Positions 1 to 8,500 of a stretch of 14,226 nt of DNA are shown piece by piece (within the stretch, counting starts at the first letter, position 1; each line of letters opens with the position of its first letter). The notes beneath the pieces are model-generated. The model saw only the letters and a program-made list of their open reading frames with translations, did no database searches and was not told the origin of the DNA. The stretch is from an uncultured Phascolarctobacterium sp. Lineage in GTDB: Bacteria; Bacillota; Negativicutes; Acidaminococcales; Acidaminococcaceae. The DNA is taken from positions 1-14,226 of the forward strand of contig CALCUU010000138.1 in the NCBI GenBank assembly GCA_937906915.1. Reading direction: 5' to 3'. Position numbers and translations under genes: made by a program.

Positions 1-15
1 TTAATTTTTAAGAAA

Positions 16-801
16 CTATTTCCAAGGAATAGCCTTGCGTTCTACGAACTGCAATATTAAATTAAAGACCAGTCCTAAAAGGGAAAGGACGATTACGCCA
101 GCCATAAGTTTATCCGTAATCATCAGGTCGCCGTAGTGTAAGATGAGGGCACCAATGCCAACCTGCGCCGCAATCATTTCCGCAGCTACAAGGAGTAAAA
201 GGGAAGTTCCTGCTGCCAACCGCAAGCCTGCAAAAATCATGGGCAGGGCGTTGGGAAGAACTACGCTTTTCATGGTCATCCACCAGCTGGCGTTAAAGCT
301 TGCCGCTACTTTCAGAAGCAAAGTATCTACATTCTTTACACCGCTGTAAGTGTTCATTGCTACGGGGAAAAATACGCCCAAAGCAATGATGGTTACTTTA
401 GAAAGCTCGCCGATGCCAAGCCACAGGATGAACAAGGGGAGCAGGGCGATTTTCGGAATGGGGTAAATTGCGTTGACGATGGGTGTACCAATTTTATCCA
501 TAAGGGCGGATGTGCCGGTGACAAGTCCCACGGCAAGACCTATTAAGCTGCCCACGAAGAAGCCTGCCAAAATACGATAAAGGCTTGCGGCAAGGCTCAC
601 TCCTATTTCGCCGTCAGCAATCATTTCTAAGAGCGCGTTAATAATGGCGCTGGGAGCAGGCAAGAATAAGGAAGAAACTGCTCCGCTTCGGCAGATAAGC
701 TCCCAAATGGCAAGAAGGCATAAAATTGAAGCAACGCTTACCCAATTTGGATAAGTCTTTTGCCAATGGGTCATACGGCTTACGACTTTGTACTCATGCA
801 T
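16..801 (-). CDS. ABC importer permease, NitT/TauT (SsuC/TauC) family
   Basis: Inner-membrane channel subunit of a sulfonate/nitrate/taurine-type ABC importer, 261 residues, a usual length for the family. About six hydrophobic segments are visible, starting near residues 20-36, 78-98, 115-150, 190-212 and 232-250. The cytoplasmic coupling loop (EAA-like, about 166-187) ends in the typical VVLPNALP, which contacts the ATPase. The ATG at 799-801 overlaps the end of the ATPase gene (ATGCATGA, 8 bases) and is preceded by GGAGGTGA on the minus strand (plus 808-815), so translation is probably coupled. It is the last visible gene of the operon; only 15 bases follow in the window and no terminator is seen there. 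Family assignment is secure; the substrate cannot be read from this protein. Confidence 0.93.
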   Translation of the reverse strand: MHEYKVVSRMTHWQKTYPNWVSVASILCLLAIWELICRSGAVSSLFLPAPSAIINALLEMIADGEIGVSLAASLYRILAGFFVGSLIGLAVGLVTGTSALMDKIGTPIVNAIYPIPKIALLPLFILWLGIGELSKVTIIALGVFFPVAMNTYSGVKNVDTLLLKVAASFNASWWMTMKSVVLPNALPMIFAGLRLAAGTSLLLLVAAEMIAAQVGIGALILHYGDLMITDKLMAGVIVLSLLGLVFNLILQFVERKAIPWK

Positions 802-1582
802 TGTCGCTCACCTCCATTAAGGCAGCACGTGCGTCATTGCTGATGTGTTCCCAAATAATGCGGATAAATTCAGCAATTGCCTCTGCGTTTTCGGGGTTGC
901 TTCTTTCTGCACGGGGAATGTTAATTTCCAAAACCTTGCTAATTTTACCGGGACGTCTGGAAAGAAGCACAACTCTATCTGCAAGCATAACTGCTTCCTG
1001 AATGTTGTGGGTAACGTACAAGGTAGTGAGGCGTGTTTTCTCCCACAAGGTTACAAGCTCTTCCTGCATAATGGTTCGCGTCTGCGCATCCAGTGCGGAA
1101 AAGGGTTCGTCCATCAGGAGTACGTCCGGTTCTACGGCGAGGGCGCGGGCAATACCAACACGTTGGCGCATACCACCACTAAGCTGATGGGGGAAGGAGC
1201 TTTCAAAACCTTTCAGTCCCACCAGTTCAATGTAATGGGCAATGCGTTCTTTGCGTTTTTCCGCAGGAAAGTTTTCTGCTTCCAAACCGAAGGCTACGTT
1301 TTCAGCAACGCTTCGCCACGGAAAGAGACCTGTCTCTTGAAAGACAATACTCATACGTGGCTCTTTGTTGCCTTCAACTTCCGTAAACTTAATTGTTCCA
1401 CTGGTTGGGTCAAGCAAGCCTGCCGCTAAATTTAGCAGGGTACTTTTGCCACAGCCGGAAGGACCTACTAGCGCAACGAACTCTTCCTTATTTATGGTAA
1501 GGTTGATGTCTTGCAGGACGGGGAGGGTTTTGCCTTGGGGAGTTTTGAAGTTTTTGTTGATGTTTTCGATTACTAATTTCAT
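794..1582 (-). CDS. ABC importer ATP-binding protein, NitT/TauT (SsuB/TauB) family
   Basis: Cytoplasmic ATPase that powers the importer, 262 residues, full length. All nucleotide-binding motifs are intact: Walker A GPSGCGKST (40-48), Q-loop Q82, signature LSGGM (134-138), Walker B LLMDEP (155-160), D-loop SALD (162-165) and H-loop H192. The segment SIVFQETGLFPWRSVAENV (78-96) is typical of the SsuB/TauB branch. The start ATG (1580-1582) follows AGGTGAAAAGAT on the minus strand. It also overlaps, as ATGA, the stop of a 28-codon frame that runs through the palindromic element upstream. The gene lies between the binding-protein and permease genes of one operon. Substrate unknown. Confidence 0.95.
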   Translation of the reverse strand: MKLVIENINKNFKTPQGKTLPVLQDINLTINKEEFVALVGPSGCGKSTLLNLAAGLLDPTSGTIKFTEVEGNKEPRMSIVFQETGLFPWRSVAENVAFGLEAENFPAEKRKERIAHYIELVGLKGFESSFPHQLSGGMRQRVGIARALAVEPDVLLMDEPFSALDAQTRTIMQEELVTLWEKTRLTTLYVTHNIQEAVMLADRVVLLSRRPGKISKVLEINIPRAERSNPENAEAIAEFIRIIWEHISNDARAALMEVSDNA

Positions 1583-1594
1583 ATCTTTTCACCT

Positions 1595-1715
1595 GAAAGC
1601 GTTATAAGCACTGTTATGCTTTGTCGCAATTCATTTGCTTGCTCGACGTACCACCAGTACGCCATCGCTTCATAAATTTCATTGCTTCGCGCCTTCCAGC
1701 ACTTCTAACGCTTTC
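1595..1715. repeat. ~120-base imperfect palindromic intergenic element with a short open frame
   Basis: This fills almost all of the space between the binding-protein and ATPase genes. The outer arms GAAAGCGTTA (1595-1604) and TAACGCTTTC (1706-1715) pair perfectly, followed by partial pairing inward. Inner arms GCAAT (1626-1630) and ATTGC (1681-1685) pair, and the tip is CGTAC-CACCA-GTACG (1647-1661). The minus strand carries an open frame from ATG at 1665 to TGA at 1579, 28 codons with a WWYVEQANELRQ core. Its stop overlaps the ATPase start. The size, palindromic form and position suggest a dispersed REP/MITE-like element that could fold in the operon mRNA. No second copy is present in this window, so repeat status is inferred. 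Confidence 0.6.
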
Positions 1716-1730
1716 TATAGTAAGAGAAAT

Positions 1731-2741
1731 TTATTTTTTCAACGCTTTTTCCAAGAAAGAAGTATTAGCAACTTGTTCGGGAGCTAGTTTCCCCTTGAGC
1801 ATTCCGTGAGAAGCGTACCATTCAATTTGGGTAGCAATGTCGCTGCTCAACAGTTTGCCGTCACGATCCATGTAGGGCAAGCCCAGCTTAATATCTTCTA
1901 CGGGAGCTTTAACGTATTTGGAAACGATGGTTACTACTTCGTCCAACTTTTTAGCATCTTTCTTAGCAATGGCAGCGTCGTAGTAATAGTTTGCCGCTTT
2001 TTTGTAAGCTTTCATAAAACGTACTGCTACGTCTTCCTTTTTCACAAATTCCGGAGAATAGAACACAGCGGAGGTTTGGTAGGGAATCAAGTCGCCAACT
2101 TGCACAACCATTTTGCCGTAGCCTGCACGTTGCACTTTGCTGATGTTGGGTTCGTTGAGGATGGCAGCGTCAATTTGCTTGCTTTCCAGGGCTGCCATAA
2201 CTGCGCCCAATTTTCCCAAGGGGATAAGCTGTACGTCATCAAGGCTCATGCCTTTGGTTTCCAGCATTCTGCCAATCATATAATGGAAGGTGCTGCCCTT
2301 TTGGGTAATGCCAACACGTTTTCCCTTGAGTGCTTCCAAGGAAGTTACGCCTTTGTTGTAATTGTCGGTGGTAACGATAAGTGCGGAAGAGGAATAACCT
2401 TTTTCTTCACGACCTTTGTCTGCAACGATGGCAAGCTTTTGTCCGCTGGCAGCCATATTGAAAAGGCTGGCAGTAATGCCCGTAGCACCTACGTCTACTT
2501 GGGAAGAAGCAGTGGAAACTGCGATAGGATGAGCTGCGTCGAACCATTGGGGGGTAACTTCCAAGTTTTCTTCGGCAAAGAAGCCCTTATCCATGGCGAT
2601 GAACAGGGGAGCGCTACTGGTTAAACGCAGGAGCGCCATGCTAACCTTAGCTTTTTCTTTGGGAGCAGCTTTCTTTTCGCCACCGCAACCCAGAGCCAAT
2701 AACATACATAAAGCTGTTAAGATTACAACTATTTTCTTCAT
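1731..2741 (-). CDS. Substrate-binding lipoprotein of NitT/TauT-type ABC importer (NMT1/TauA-like)
   Basis: Solute receptor that delivers substrate to the permease, 336 residues. It starts with a lipoprotein signal: MKK, a hydrophobic stretch, then the lipobox ALGC with the acylated cysteine at residue 19. The mature protein should be anchored outside the inner membrane. The rest reads as a type II periplasmic binding fold of the NMT1/SsuA group: an APLFIAMDKGFFAEENLEV opening, a GATGITASLFNMAASGQ segment, a LKGKRVGITQKGST hinge region and a CG-rich lysine tail after the lipobox. It is the first gene of the operon, with RBS AGAGAGGTG just before the ATG. Taurine, alkanesulfonate, nitrate, thiamine precursors and other anions are all used by relatives, so the ligand is not assigned. 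No desulfonation or thiamine gene lies beside it. Confidence 0.92.
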   Translation of the reverse strand: MKKIVVILTALCMLLALGCGGEKKAAPKEKAKVSMALLRLTSSAPLFIAMDKGFFAEENLEVTPQWFDAAHPIAVSTASSQVDVGATGITASLFNMAASGQKLAIVADKGREEKGYSSSALIVTTDNYNKGVTSLEALKGKRVGITQKGSTFHYMIGRMLETKGMSLDDVQLIPLGKLGAVMAALESKQIDAAILNEPNISKVQRAGYGKMVVQVGDLIPYQTSAVFYSPEFVKKEDVAVRFMKAYKKAANYYYDAAIAKKDAKKLDEVVTIVSKYVKAPVEDIKLGLPYMDRDGKLLSSDIATQIEWYASHGMLKGKLAPEQVANTSFLEKALKK

Positions 2742-2782
2742 TATATATACACCTCTCTCAGAAGTTTAAGTTACTTGAAATA

Positions 2783-2788
2783 ATTGTA
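2783..2788 (-). promoter_or_regulatory. Candidate -10 element for the ABC importer operon
   Basis: TACAAT on the minus strand, about 42 bases before the binding-protein start codon. No convincing -35 at 16-18 bases is seen; TTGGTG at 2809-2814 is 20 bases away. It may need an activator. Weak call. Confidence 0.35.
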
Positions 2789-2820
2789 CACTATCTGGCG
2801 TAGCCTTGCACCAACTTTGT

Positions 2821-2843
2821 AAAAATTGGCGCATGAAATTTTT
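2821..2843. repeat. AT-rich inverted repeat between divergent genes
   Basis: AAAAATT (2821-2827) and AATTTTT (2837-2843) form a 7-base inverted repeat with a 9-base centre. It lies between the importer operon and the divergent exported-protein gene, just upstream of the candidate importer promoter. It could be an operator, but AT-rich repeats of this size also occur by chance. Confidence 0.3.
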
Positions 2844-2902
2844 AAAAGACTGCAAAATCTAGGAGATGAAAGTTTTTCGTCTATCAAATTATTTACGGTA
2901 GA

Positions 2903-2911
2903 TGATATAAT
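2903..2911 (+). promoter_or_regulatory. Extended -10 promoter for the exported-protein gene
   Basis: TGATATAAT is a perfect TATAAT (2906-2911) preceded by TGn, the extended -10 form that can work without a good -35; none is seen. Transcription would start near 2918, leaving a leader of about 25 bases before the ATG at 2943. Confidence 0.6.
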
Positions 2912-2942
2912 GTTAATAGAATTTTGGGAAGGAGCGAGTCCT

Positions 2943-4214
2943 ATGACCGTTAAAATAAAAACTTTGTTGAGCCTTTTGTGCTTGCTTTTGTGTGGAGCAA
3001 GTGTTGCTAGTGCAGAACGCTTGCCTCTGGCAGAGCTTGAGCTGGAACAAAAGGGGGAACAAGTAAAATTTGAACTCGTCGGTGAAAAATTACCGGGAGG
3101 TTACGCCAACGATTTACTTTTGCTGATGAAGGACGCTGATAAAAAAATTATCACTGCCTACAAGCCCCACGTTGACGGCGGGTACAATTGCTTTTTAGAA
3201 GCTGTTCAGTTAAAAGAGGGAGACAAAAATATTTTGCTCTCCATTGGCAGAGGTAACTGGCGAGCTGGCAGAGACTTTTTGCTTTTAGATTTTAAGAATC
3301 CTAAAAAAGTGCAGGAGGTTTTTGCTGACACCGATAATTTTGGCGTGGTAAAAAATGTTGAGTGGAACGATGACGCCATTGACGTAACCATGGCTGACGG
3401 TAAAACTCATAATGTAAAAATTGATGACGATATGCTGGAGCAAATTCATAAGCGTGATAAGGCTCCTACCTATAACGGCTTGACTTCTTTGACTATTCAC
3501 GACCTTGACGGCGACGGTAAAGACGAGCTTTTTACAACCCAAAGCATTGTTGCGGACAAAACCATTTTGGCAGACGTAGGTGCTGTGTGGAAATTGCAGG
3601 AGCTTGATGGCAAAGATAGCTGGAAAACTGGCAGGTACACCATTATGCTGGCAAGCGGTGGCAAGAACAACACCATCAACGACGGTGTGGATGCGGAAGC
3701 GTACTGCGTTTTGCCTCGCAAGATTGTTGTGCCCGGCGGTGAAGCAACCGTTCCTGTAATCTCTTACAAAAATAATCCCACCCTGCAAAACGAAGTGAAC
3801 GCTTTAATAATGAAGGAAACTGCTCCCCTTCTGGAAAAGTTTTACCGTGGGGAAGCAGACGTTGCCTTTAACGTAGCTGTTACCAGTCCCTACCTTTTAA
3901 GTTTGCAGCTTATCAGTGGTAAAAGCAGCTTTGTTCATCACAACGTACATCTTGATGTGGAAACAGGCAAGCTTATTAAAATTGAAGACATCCTCGACAC
4001 CAAGCAAGAGGATTTGTTCAAGCTGTTGAACCTTTTGAATAACAACAAGAACTTAGATTTTAGCGAAGGCTTGCCCAAAGAGTGGTATATAAAGGAAGAT
4101 AAAATTTTCTTTTTGGAAAATGTCTGCGGTAAGGAAGAGGTTTCCGGCTTTGCGCTGGGGAACCTGCACAAATTTATCAAGGCTCAAAAATGGATTTCAC
4201 ATAAATCTGACTGA
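2943..4214 (+). CDS. Exported protein of unknown function, DxDxDG motif plus DUF4163/DUF3298-like C-terminal part
   Basis: Not recognised as a named gene; 423 residues from the chosen start. The ATG at 2943 is chosen because AAGGAG (2929-2934) lies 8 bases upstream and the protein then opens with a Sec signal peptide (MTVKIK, hydrophobic core, ASA-E cleavage near residue 24). The frame also stays open back to a TTG at 2826, but that start precedes the promoter and would bury the signal. The middle contains HDLDGDGKDEL (D187, D189, D191), like calcium-binding FG-GAP/dockerin loops. The C-terminal third (TVPVISYKNNPTLQNEVNALI, then LDVETGKLIKIEDIL) resembles the DUF4163/DUF3298 region found in RsiV and PdaC, without a visible deacetylase domain. 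A periplasmic or surface location is inferred. It is a single-gene unit that ends before the RND pump promoter. Confidence 0.8.
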   Translation: MTVKIKTLLSLLCLLLCGASVASAERLPLAELELEQKGEQVKFELVGEKLPGGYANDLLLLMKDADKKIITAYKPHVDGGYNCFLEAVQLKEGDKNILLSIGRGNWRAGRDFLLLDFKNPKKVQEVFADTDNFGVVKNVEWNDDAIDVTMADGKTHNVKIDDDMLEQIHKRDKAPTYNGLTSLTIHDLDGDGKDELFTTQSIVADKTILADVGAVWKLQELDGKDSWKTGRYTIMLASGGKNNTINDGVDAEAYCVLPRKIVVPGGEATVPVISYKNNPTLQNEVNALIMKETAPLLEKFYRGEADVAFNVAVTSPYLLSLQLISGKSSFVHHNVHLDVETGKLIKIEDILDTKQEDLFKLLNLLNNNKNLDFSEGLPKEWYIKEDKIFFLENVCGKEEVSGFALGNLHKFIKAQKWISHKSD

Positions 4215-4222
4215 CCAGTCAG
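4207..4222. promoter_or_regulatory. TetR/AcrR-type operator candidate
   Basis: CTGACTGACCAGTCAG has 7-base arms (CTGACTG/CAGTCAG) around a 2-base centre. It overlaps the stop codon of the upstream gene and lies 70 bases before the -35 of the RND pump promoter. Palindromes of this TGACTGAC form are typical of TetR-family repressors that control efflux pumps. The distance to the promoter is a weakness, and no repressor gene is in the window. Confidence 0.4.
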
Positions 4223-4257
4223 CAAATTTCAAAAACTGGTGAAAAAAAGAGGTTTAA

Positions 4258-4298
4258 AAAGCAAAACGCGCCTAATCTTACGAGAGGGCGCTTGCTTT
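4258..4298 (+). terminator. Intrinsic terminator after the exported-protein gene
   Basis: Arms AAAGCAA and GCGCC (4258-4264, 4268-4272) pair with GGCGC and TTGCTTT (4287-4298), with an AAC bulge and a 14-base loop. The T-rich tail is short (TTTATAAATTT). The 3' arm doubles as the -35 of the next promoter. Confidence 0.5.
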
Positions 4299-4320
4299 TA
4301 TAAATTTGCTCATTTATAAT
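4292..4320 (+). promoter_or_regulatory. Sigma-A-type promoter for the RND efflux operon
   Basis: TTGCTT (4292-4297) and a perfect TATAAT (4315-4320) are 17 bases apart. Transcription would start near 4327, giving a leader of about 68 bases that contains a small CCCC/GGGG hairpin around 4350-4360. Confidence 0.7.
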
Positions 4321-4394
4321 GGTATTATTCTGAAACTGGCTTATTATCCCCTTTTGGGGGTTTAGTCTTTTGTATATGCGAAGGAGGATTTTAT

Positions 4395-5555
4395 ATGTTT
4401 AGTTTTATCCGCTCTCGCCATGCTAAAAAAGCTTTAGCGGCGGCTATGGCGGCAACTTTTATTTTGTCAGTTGCCGGTTGTGCAAAAAAAGAGCAACAAG
4501 CTGGGCCTCAAGCTACCTTGGTTAGAACTATGAAGGTAATCACACGCACTACTCCGATTGTGTATGATTACACCGGCTTTGTAGAAGCTACCCAAGAAAT
4601 GAATTTGGCGCCTCAAGTTACCGGTCAAATTGTTGGCAAATATTTTAAAGGCGGCGACACCGTTCAAGCTGGTCAAGTTCTCTACGAAATTGACCCCCGT
4701 ACTTATAAAGCAAATCTTTTGAGTGCAGAAGGTAATTTGGCAAGCGCACGCGCTACCTTGGCTAATGCTGAAATGGACGCAGAACGCTATACCAAGCTGT
4801 ACGAACAAAATGCTGTTTCTAAACAAATGATGGATAACGCAGTAATGATGCGTGACCAAGCTCGTGCTTCCGTAAAAGCTATGGAAGGCTTGCTGCTCAA
4901 TGCGCAAATCAATATGGAAGAAACCAAAGTAACTGCTCCCTTCACCGGTCGCACTGATACTTCTTCTGTAGAAGTAGGTAACTTTGTTGAAGCGGGTAAA
5001 ACTACTTTGACCAAAATTTCCAATACTGACCCTGTATTCGTAAAATTCAGCATTGCTGAACCTGAATACCTGACCTTGGCAGCTGCTTCTGACGGCAACG
5101 GTGCTGCTCTTGATAATTTGAGCGCAGTTCTTGCTAACGGCGAAACCTACGGCTTGAAAGGTAAAGTAGCCGAAGTTAACCGTGGCATTAGCGATAACAC
5201 TGGTACTTTGACCATCAAAGCAACCTTCCAAAATCCGAAAAAAGAATTGTTGCCCGGTATGTTTGCTCACATTCAAGCAACTGGTGGCGTGCGTGACAAT
5301 GCTCTCCTCATTCCGCAACGCTCCGTAACTGAATTGATGTATAAGAATTTCGTTTACGTTGTTGGTAATGATAACAAGGTTACCATGAAAGAGATTAAAC
5401 TTGGTCAAAAAGTTGGTCGTTTGATTATGGTTAACGGTGGCTTGACTGGCGAAGAAACCTTGGTTGTTGAAGGTGTTGGCAAAATGCGTCAAGGTGCTTT
5501 GGTTACTCCTCAACCTATGACCGAAGCTGACCTGAATACTGTAGAAGCAAAATAA
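4395..5555 (+). CDS. acrA: RND efflux periplasmic adaptor (membrane fusion) lipoprotein, AcrA-like
   Basis: Adaptor that links the inner-membrane RND pump to an outer-membrane channel, 386 residues. A lipoprotein signal ends in the lipobox VAGC with cysteine 29. In order follow the first lipoyl half-motif with GGDTVQAGQVLYEIDPRTY (about 86-103), an alpha-helical hairpin (about 104-170) rich in Ala, Asn, Glu and Met, the second lipoyl half with VTAPFTGR, a beta-barrel (about 200-290) and a membrane-proximal domain. RBS AAGGAGGA (4381-4388) lies 6 bases before the ATG. Thirteen bases separate it from the pump gene, and its TAA stop runs into that gene's RBS. I found no in-frame CAG glutamine codon; all appear to be CAA. 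The acrA name means AcrA-type, not proven orthology. Confidence 0.95.
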   Translation: MFSFIRSRHAKKALAAAMAATFILSVAGCAKKEQQAGPQATLVRTMKVITRTTPIVYDYTGFVEATQEMNLAPQVTGQIVGKYFKGGDTVQAGQVLYEIDPRTYKANLLSAEGNLASARATLANAEMDAERYTKLYEQNAVSKQMMDNAVMMRDQARASVKAMEGLLLNAQINMEETKVTAPFTGRTDTSSVEVGNFVEAGKTTLTKISNTDPVFVKFSIAEPEYLTLAAASDGNGAALDNLSAVLANGETYGLKGKVAEVNRGISDNTGTLTIKATFQNPKKELLPGMFAHIQATGGVRDNALLIPQRSVTELMYKNFVYVVGNDNKVTMKEIKLGQKVGRLIMVNGGLTGEETLVVEGVGKMRQGALVTPQPMTEADLNTVEAK

Positions 5556-5568
5556 GGAGGTAAGCTGA

Positions 5569-8500
5569 ATGGCACGCTTTTTTATAGACCGTCCGGTCTT
5601 TGCTATCGTGCTGGCAATCCTGATTACGCTGCTTGGCGCATTGGCAGGTTTTAGCTTACCTATTGCACAATATCCTAATATTACTAAGCCGCGTATTACA
5701 GTAGAAACTACTTATGTAGGTGCTAGTGCTGATACCGTAGAAGAAGCTGTTGCTCAAGCTATTGAGCAAAAAGTAAGTGGCGTTGAAAACATGCTTGATA
5801 TGAGCTCCGTAAGTACCTCTAATGGTCAATACGAACTGAACGTTCAATTCAACTTGGATAAAAACGCTGACATCGCATCCGTAGAAGTACAAAACCGCGT
5901 ATCCCAAGCTAACAGCTCCATGCCTGCGGAAGTTATGGGTTACGGTGTAACTACTACTAAAGAATCTGCAGAAACCATTATGTACTTCGGTTTGGTTTCT
6001 CCTAACAGTACTTATGACGGTATGTTCCTCAGAACTTACGCTGACGCGAACTTCATTGACGCAGTTAAGCGCGTAAAAGGTGTATCCTCTGTTGCAGAAT
6101 ATGCACCGGAATATTCTATCCGTATTTGGCTGGATCCGGAAAAAATGGCAACACTTGGTGTTACCGTTGATGACATTACTAACGCTGTTAAAACCCAAAA
6201 CATTCAAGCGGCAGTAGGCTCCATTGGTGACAGACCTACTGATGCCATGCAAGAAAAGACCTATTCCGCAAGTGCGCAAGGTCGTTTGAAAACTCCGGAA
6301 CAATTTGGTAACGTAATTGTCCGTTCTGTTGGCGGCGAAAATCTTAAACTTAAAGATATTGCTGTTATCAAAGAAGGTCCTCGTAATGACATGGTAGTGT
6401 CTAAGGTTGGTGGCGGTGAAGCTGCTGTATTCCCCGTATCTCTTACCTCTGATGCTAACTCCATTGAAACTGTTAAAAATATTAAAGCAGTTTTGAAGGA
6501 TGCTGAAACCCGTTTCCCCGATGATATGAAAGTTGTTATCATTCAAGATAACACTACCTTTATTATTGAATCCTTGGAAAAAGTAGCACACACCTTCTTT
6601 GAAGCGTTGGTGCTGGTAATTTTGGTAGTATTCGTATTCTTGGGTAGCTGGCGTGCAACCTTGATTCCGCTCTTGGCAGTACCTGTATCCTTGGTTGGTA
6701 CCTTTGCTTCCTTCGTACTCCTTGGCTTTACCATTAACACCTTGACCGCATTTGCTATGATTCTGGCAATCGGCTTGGTAGTTGACGACGCTATCGTAGT
6801 AGTTGAAGCAGTAGAACATCATATCCAAGAAAATGGTATGTCTCCTAAAGAAGCAACCTATCGTGCGATGAGCGAAGTATCCGGCCCTGTAGTAGCGATT
6901 GCATTCGTACTGGCAGCGGTATTCGTGCCCACCGCATTTACCGGCGGTACTGTAGGTGAATTGTATAAACAATTTGCGATTACTGTATCCGTATCCATGC
7001 TTCTTTCCGCAATCGTAGCGTTGTCCTTGACCCCTGCTCTTTGCGCACTGCTCTTGAAAAAGAAAGGTTCCGAAGAGGAAATCAGCGGTCCTATTGGCAA
7101 AGGTATTGCAGCATTTAACAGATGGTATGATAGAACCTTGGTTAAATATACCGCTAATGTTGAAGGCTGCATCAAAAAAGCAAAATTTATGCTGGTTGGC
7201 TTGCTTGGCTTGTGCTTAGGCATCGTTTGGCTGGCTAAGGTTACTCCTTCTTCCTTCGTACCTACTGAAGACCAAGGTATGTCCGCAGTAGCAGTAAGCT
7301 TGCCGGAAAACGCTTCTTCCAACCGTACCCTCCAAATTATGGACGATTTGGCTAAGAAGATTGAAAAACTTCCTGGCGTTAACTATGTACTTACCGTATC
7401 TGGTGTAGATATTCTTTCCAGTGCGTATAAATCTAATGCTGGTTTGTGCGTTGTAAGTATGAAAGACTACAGCCAACGTGATAACTCCATTCAAGATATT
7501 ATTCCCATGATTTGGGGTATGGGTTATCAAATTCCTGATGCTAACGTAATGGCGTTCCAACCGCCTCCGCTGCCCGGTGCTTCTCAAACCGGTACCTTGA
7601 GCTTGTACCTGATGAACCTTGGTGGTGAAGACGTAATCACCATGGGTGAACGTGCGAATGCTTTCTTGGCTGCTGCTCGTCAACGCCCGGAAATCGCATC
7701 CGTATATACCACCTTGAACACTAATACTCCGACCTTGCAATTTGAAGTAGACCGTGAAAAAGCAGAATCTCTGCACGTGCCTGTTGCTAGCGTATTTAGT
7801 ACCATGCAAGCCTTCTTGGGCGGCTACGAAATTAACGACATCAACAACTTCGGTCGTACTTGGAAAGTAATTATGCAAGCTAGTCCGGAATATCGTACTG
7901 ACGCTGAAGATATGCGTTACTTCTTTGTACGCAGCACCGATGGCAACCTTGTTCCGCTGAACACCTTGGTAACTGCTGAAAAGAAAAACAACTCTCTCGT
8001 AATGACCCGCTTCAACGGCGCTCGTGCAATTAAAATTGCAGGCGACCCGGCAGCAGGTTACTCTACTGGTCAAGCGATGAAGGCTTTGGAAGAATGTGCA
8101 GCACAAACTTTGCCTAACTCCTATACCTATGAATGGGTAGACCAAAGCCGTGACGAAATCGAAGCAGGCGACAGCTCTGTGAAGATTTACATCATCTCCT
8201 TGATTTTCGTATTCCTCTGCCTGGCAGCACTGTACGAAAGCTGGACAATTCCTCTGGCAGTTATGCTGTCCGTTCCCGCAGCAGTATTTGGTTGCTTCCT
8301 GTCCCAATATCTGCGCGGTCAACACAACGACGTTTACATGCAAATCGGTTTGATTACCCTTATCGGTTTGGCTGCGAAGAACGCAATTCTTATCGTAGAA
8401 TATGCGAAGATGAATATGGAAAACGGTATGCCCGTAGTTCAAGCTGCTATCGAAGCTGCTAAGCTGCGTTTGCGTCCGATTTTGATGACCTCCTTCGCAT

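Noticed and set aside
845..1429. 194-codon plus-strand frame opposite the ATPase gene
   Set aside because: It is a shadow of the ATPase coding sequence, which has all nucleotide-binding motifs intact.
2826..2942. TTG-started N-terminal extension of the exported-protein gene (39 extra residues)
   Set aside because: It begins upstream of the extended -10 promoter, has no ribosome site, and would hide the signal peptide that starts at the ATG at 2943.
5580..5605. GACCGTCCGGTC palindrome near the start of the pump gene, resembling a TetR operator
   Set aside because: It encodes the invariant DRPVF motif of RND pumps, so codon choice explains it.
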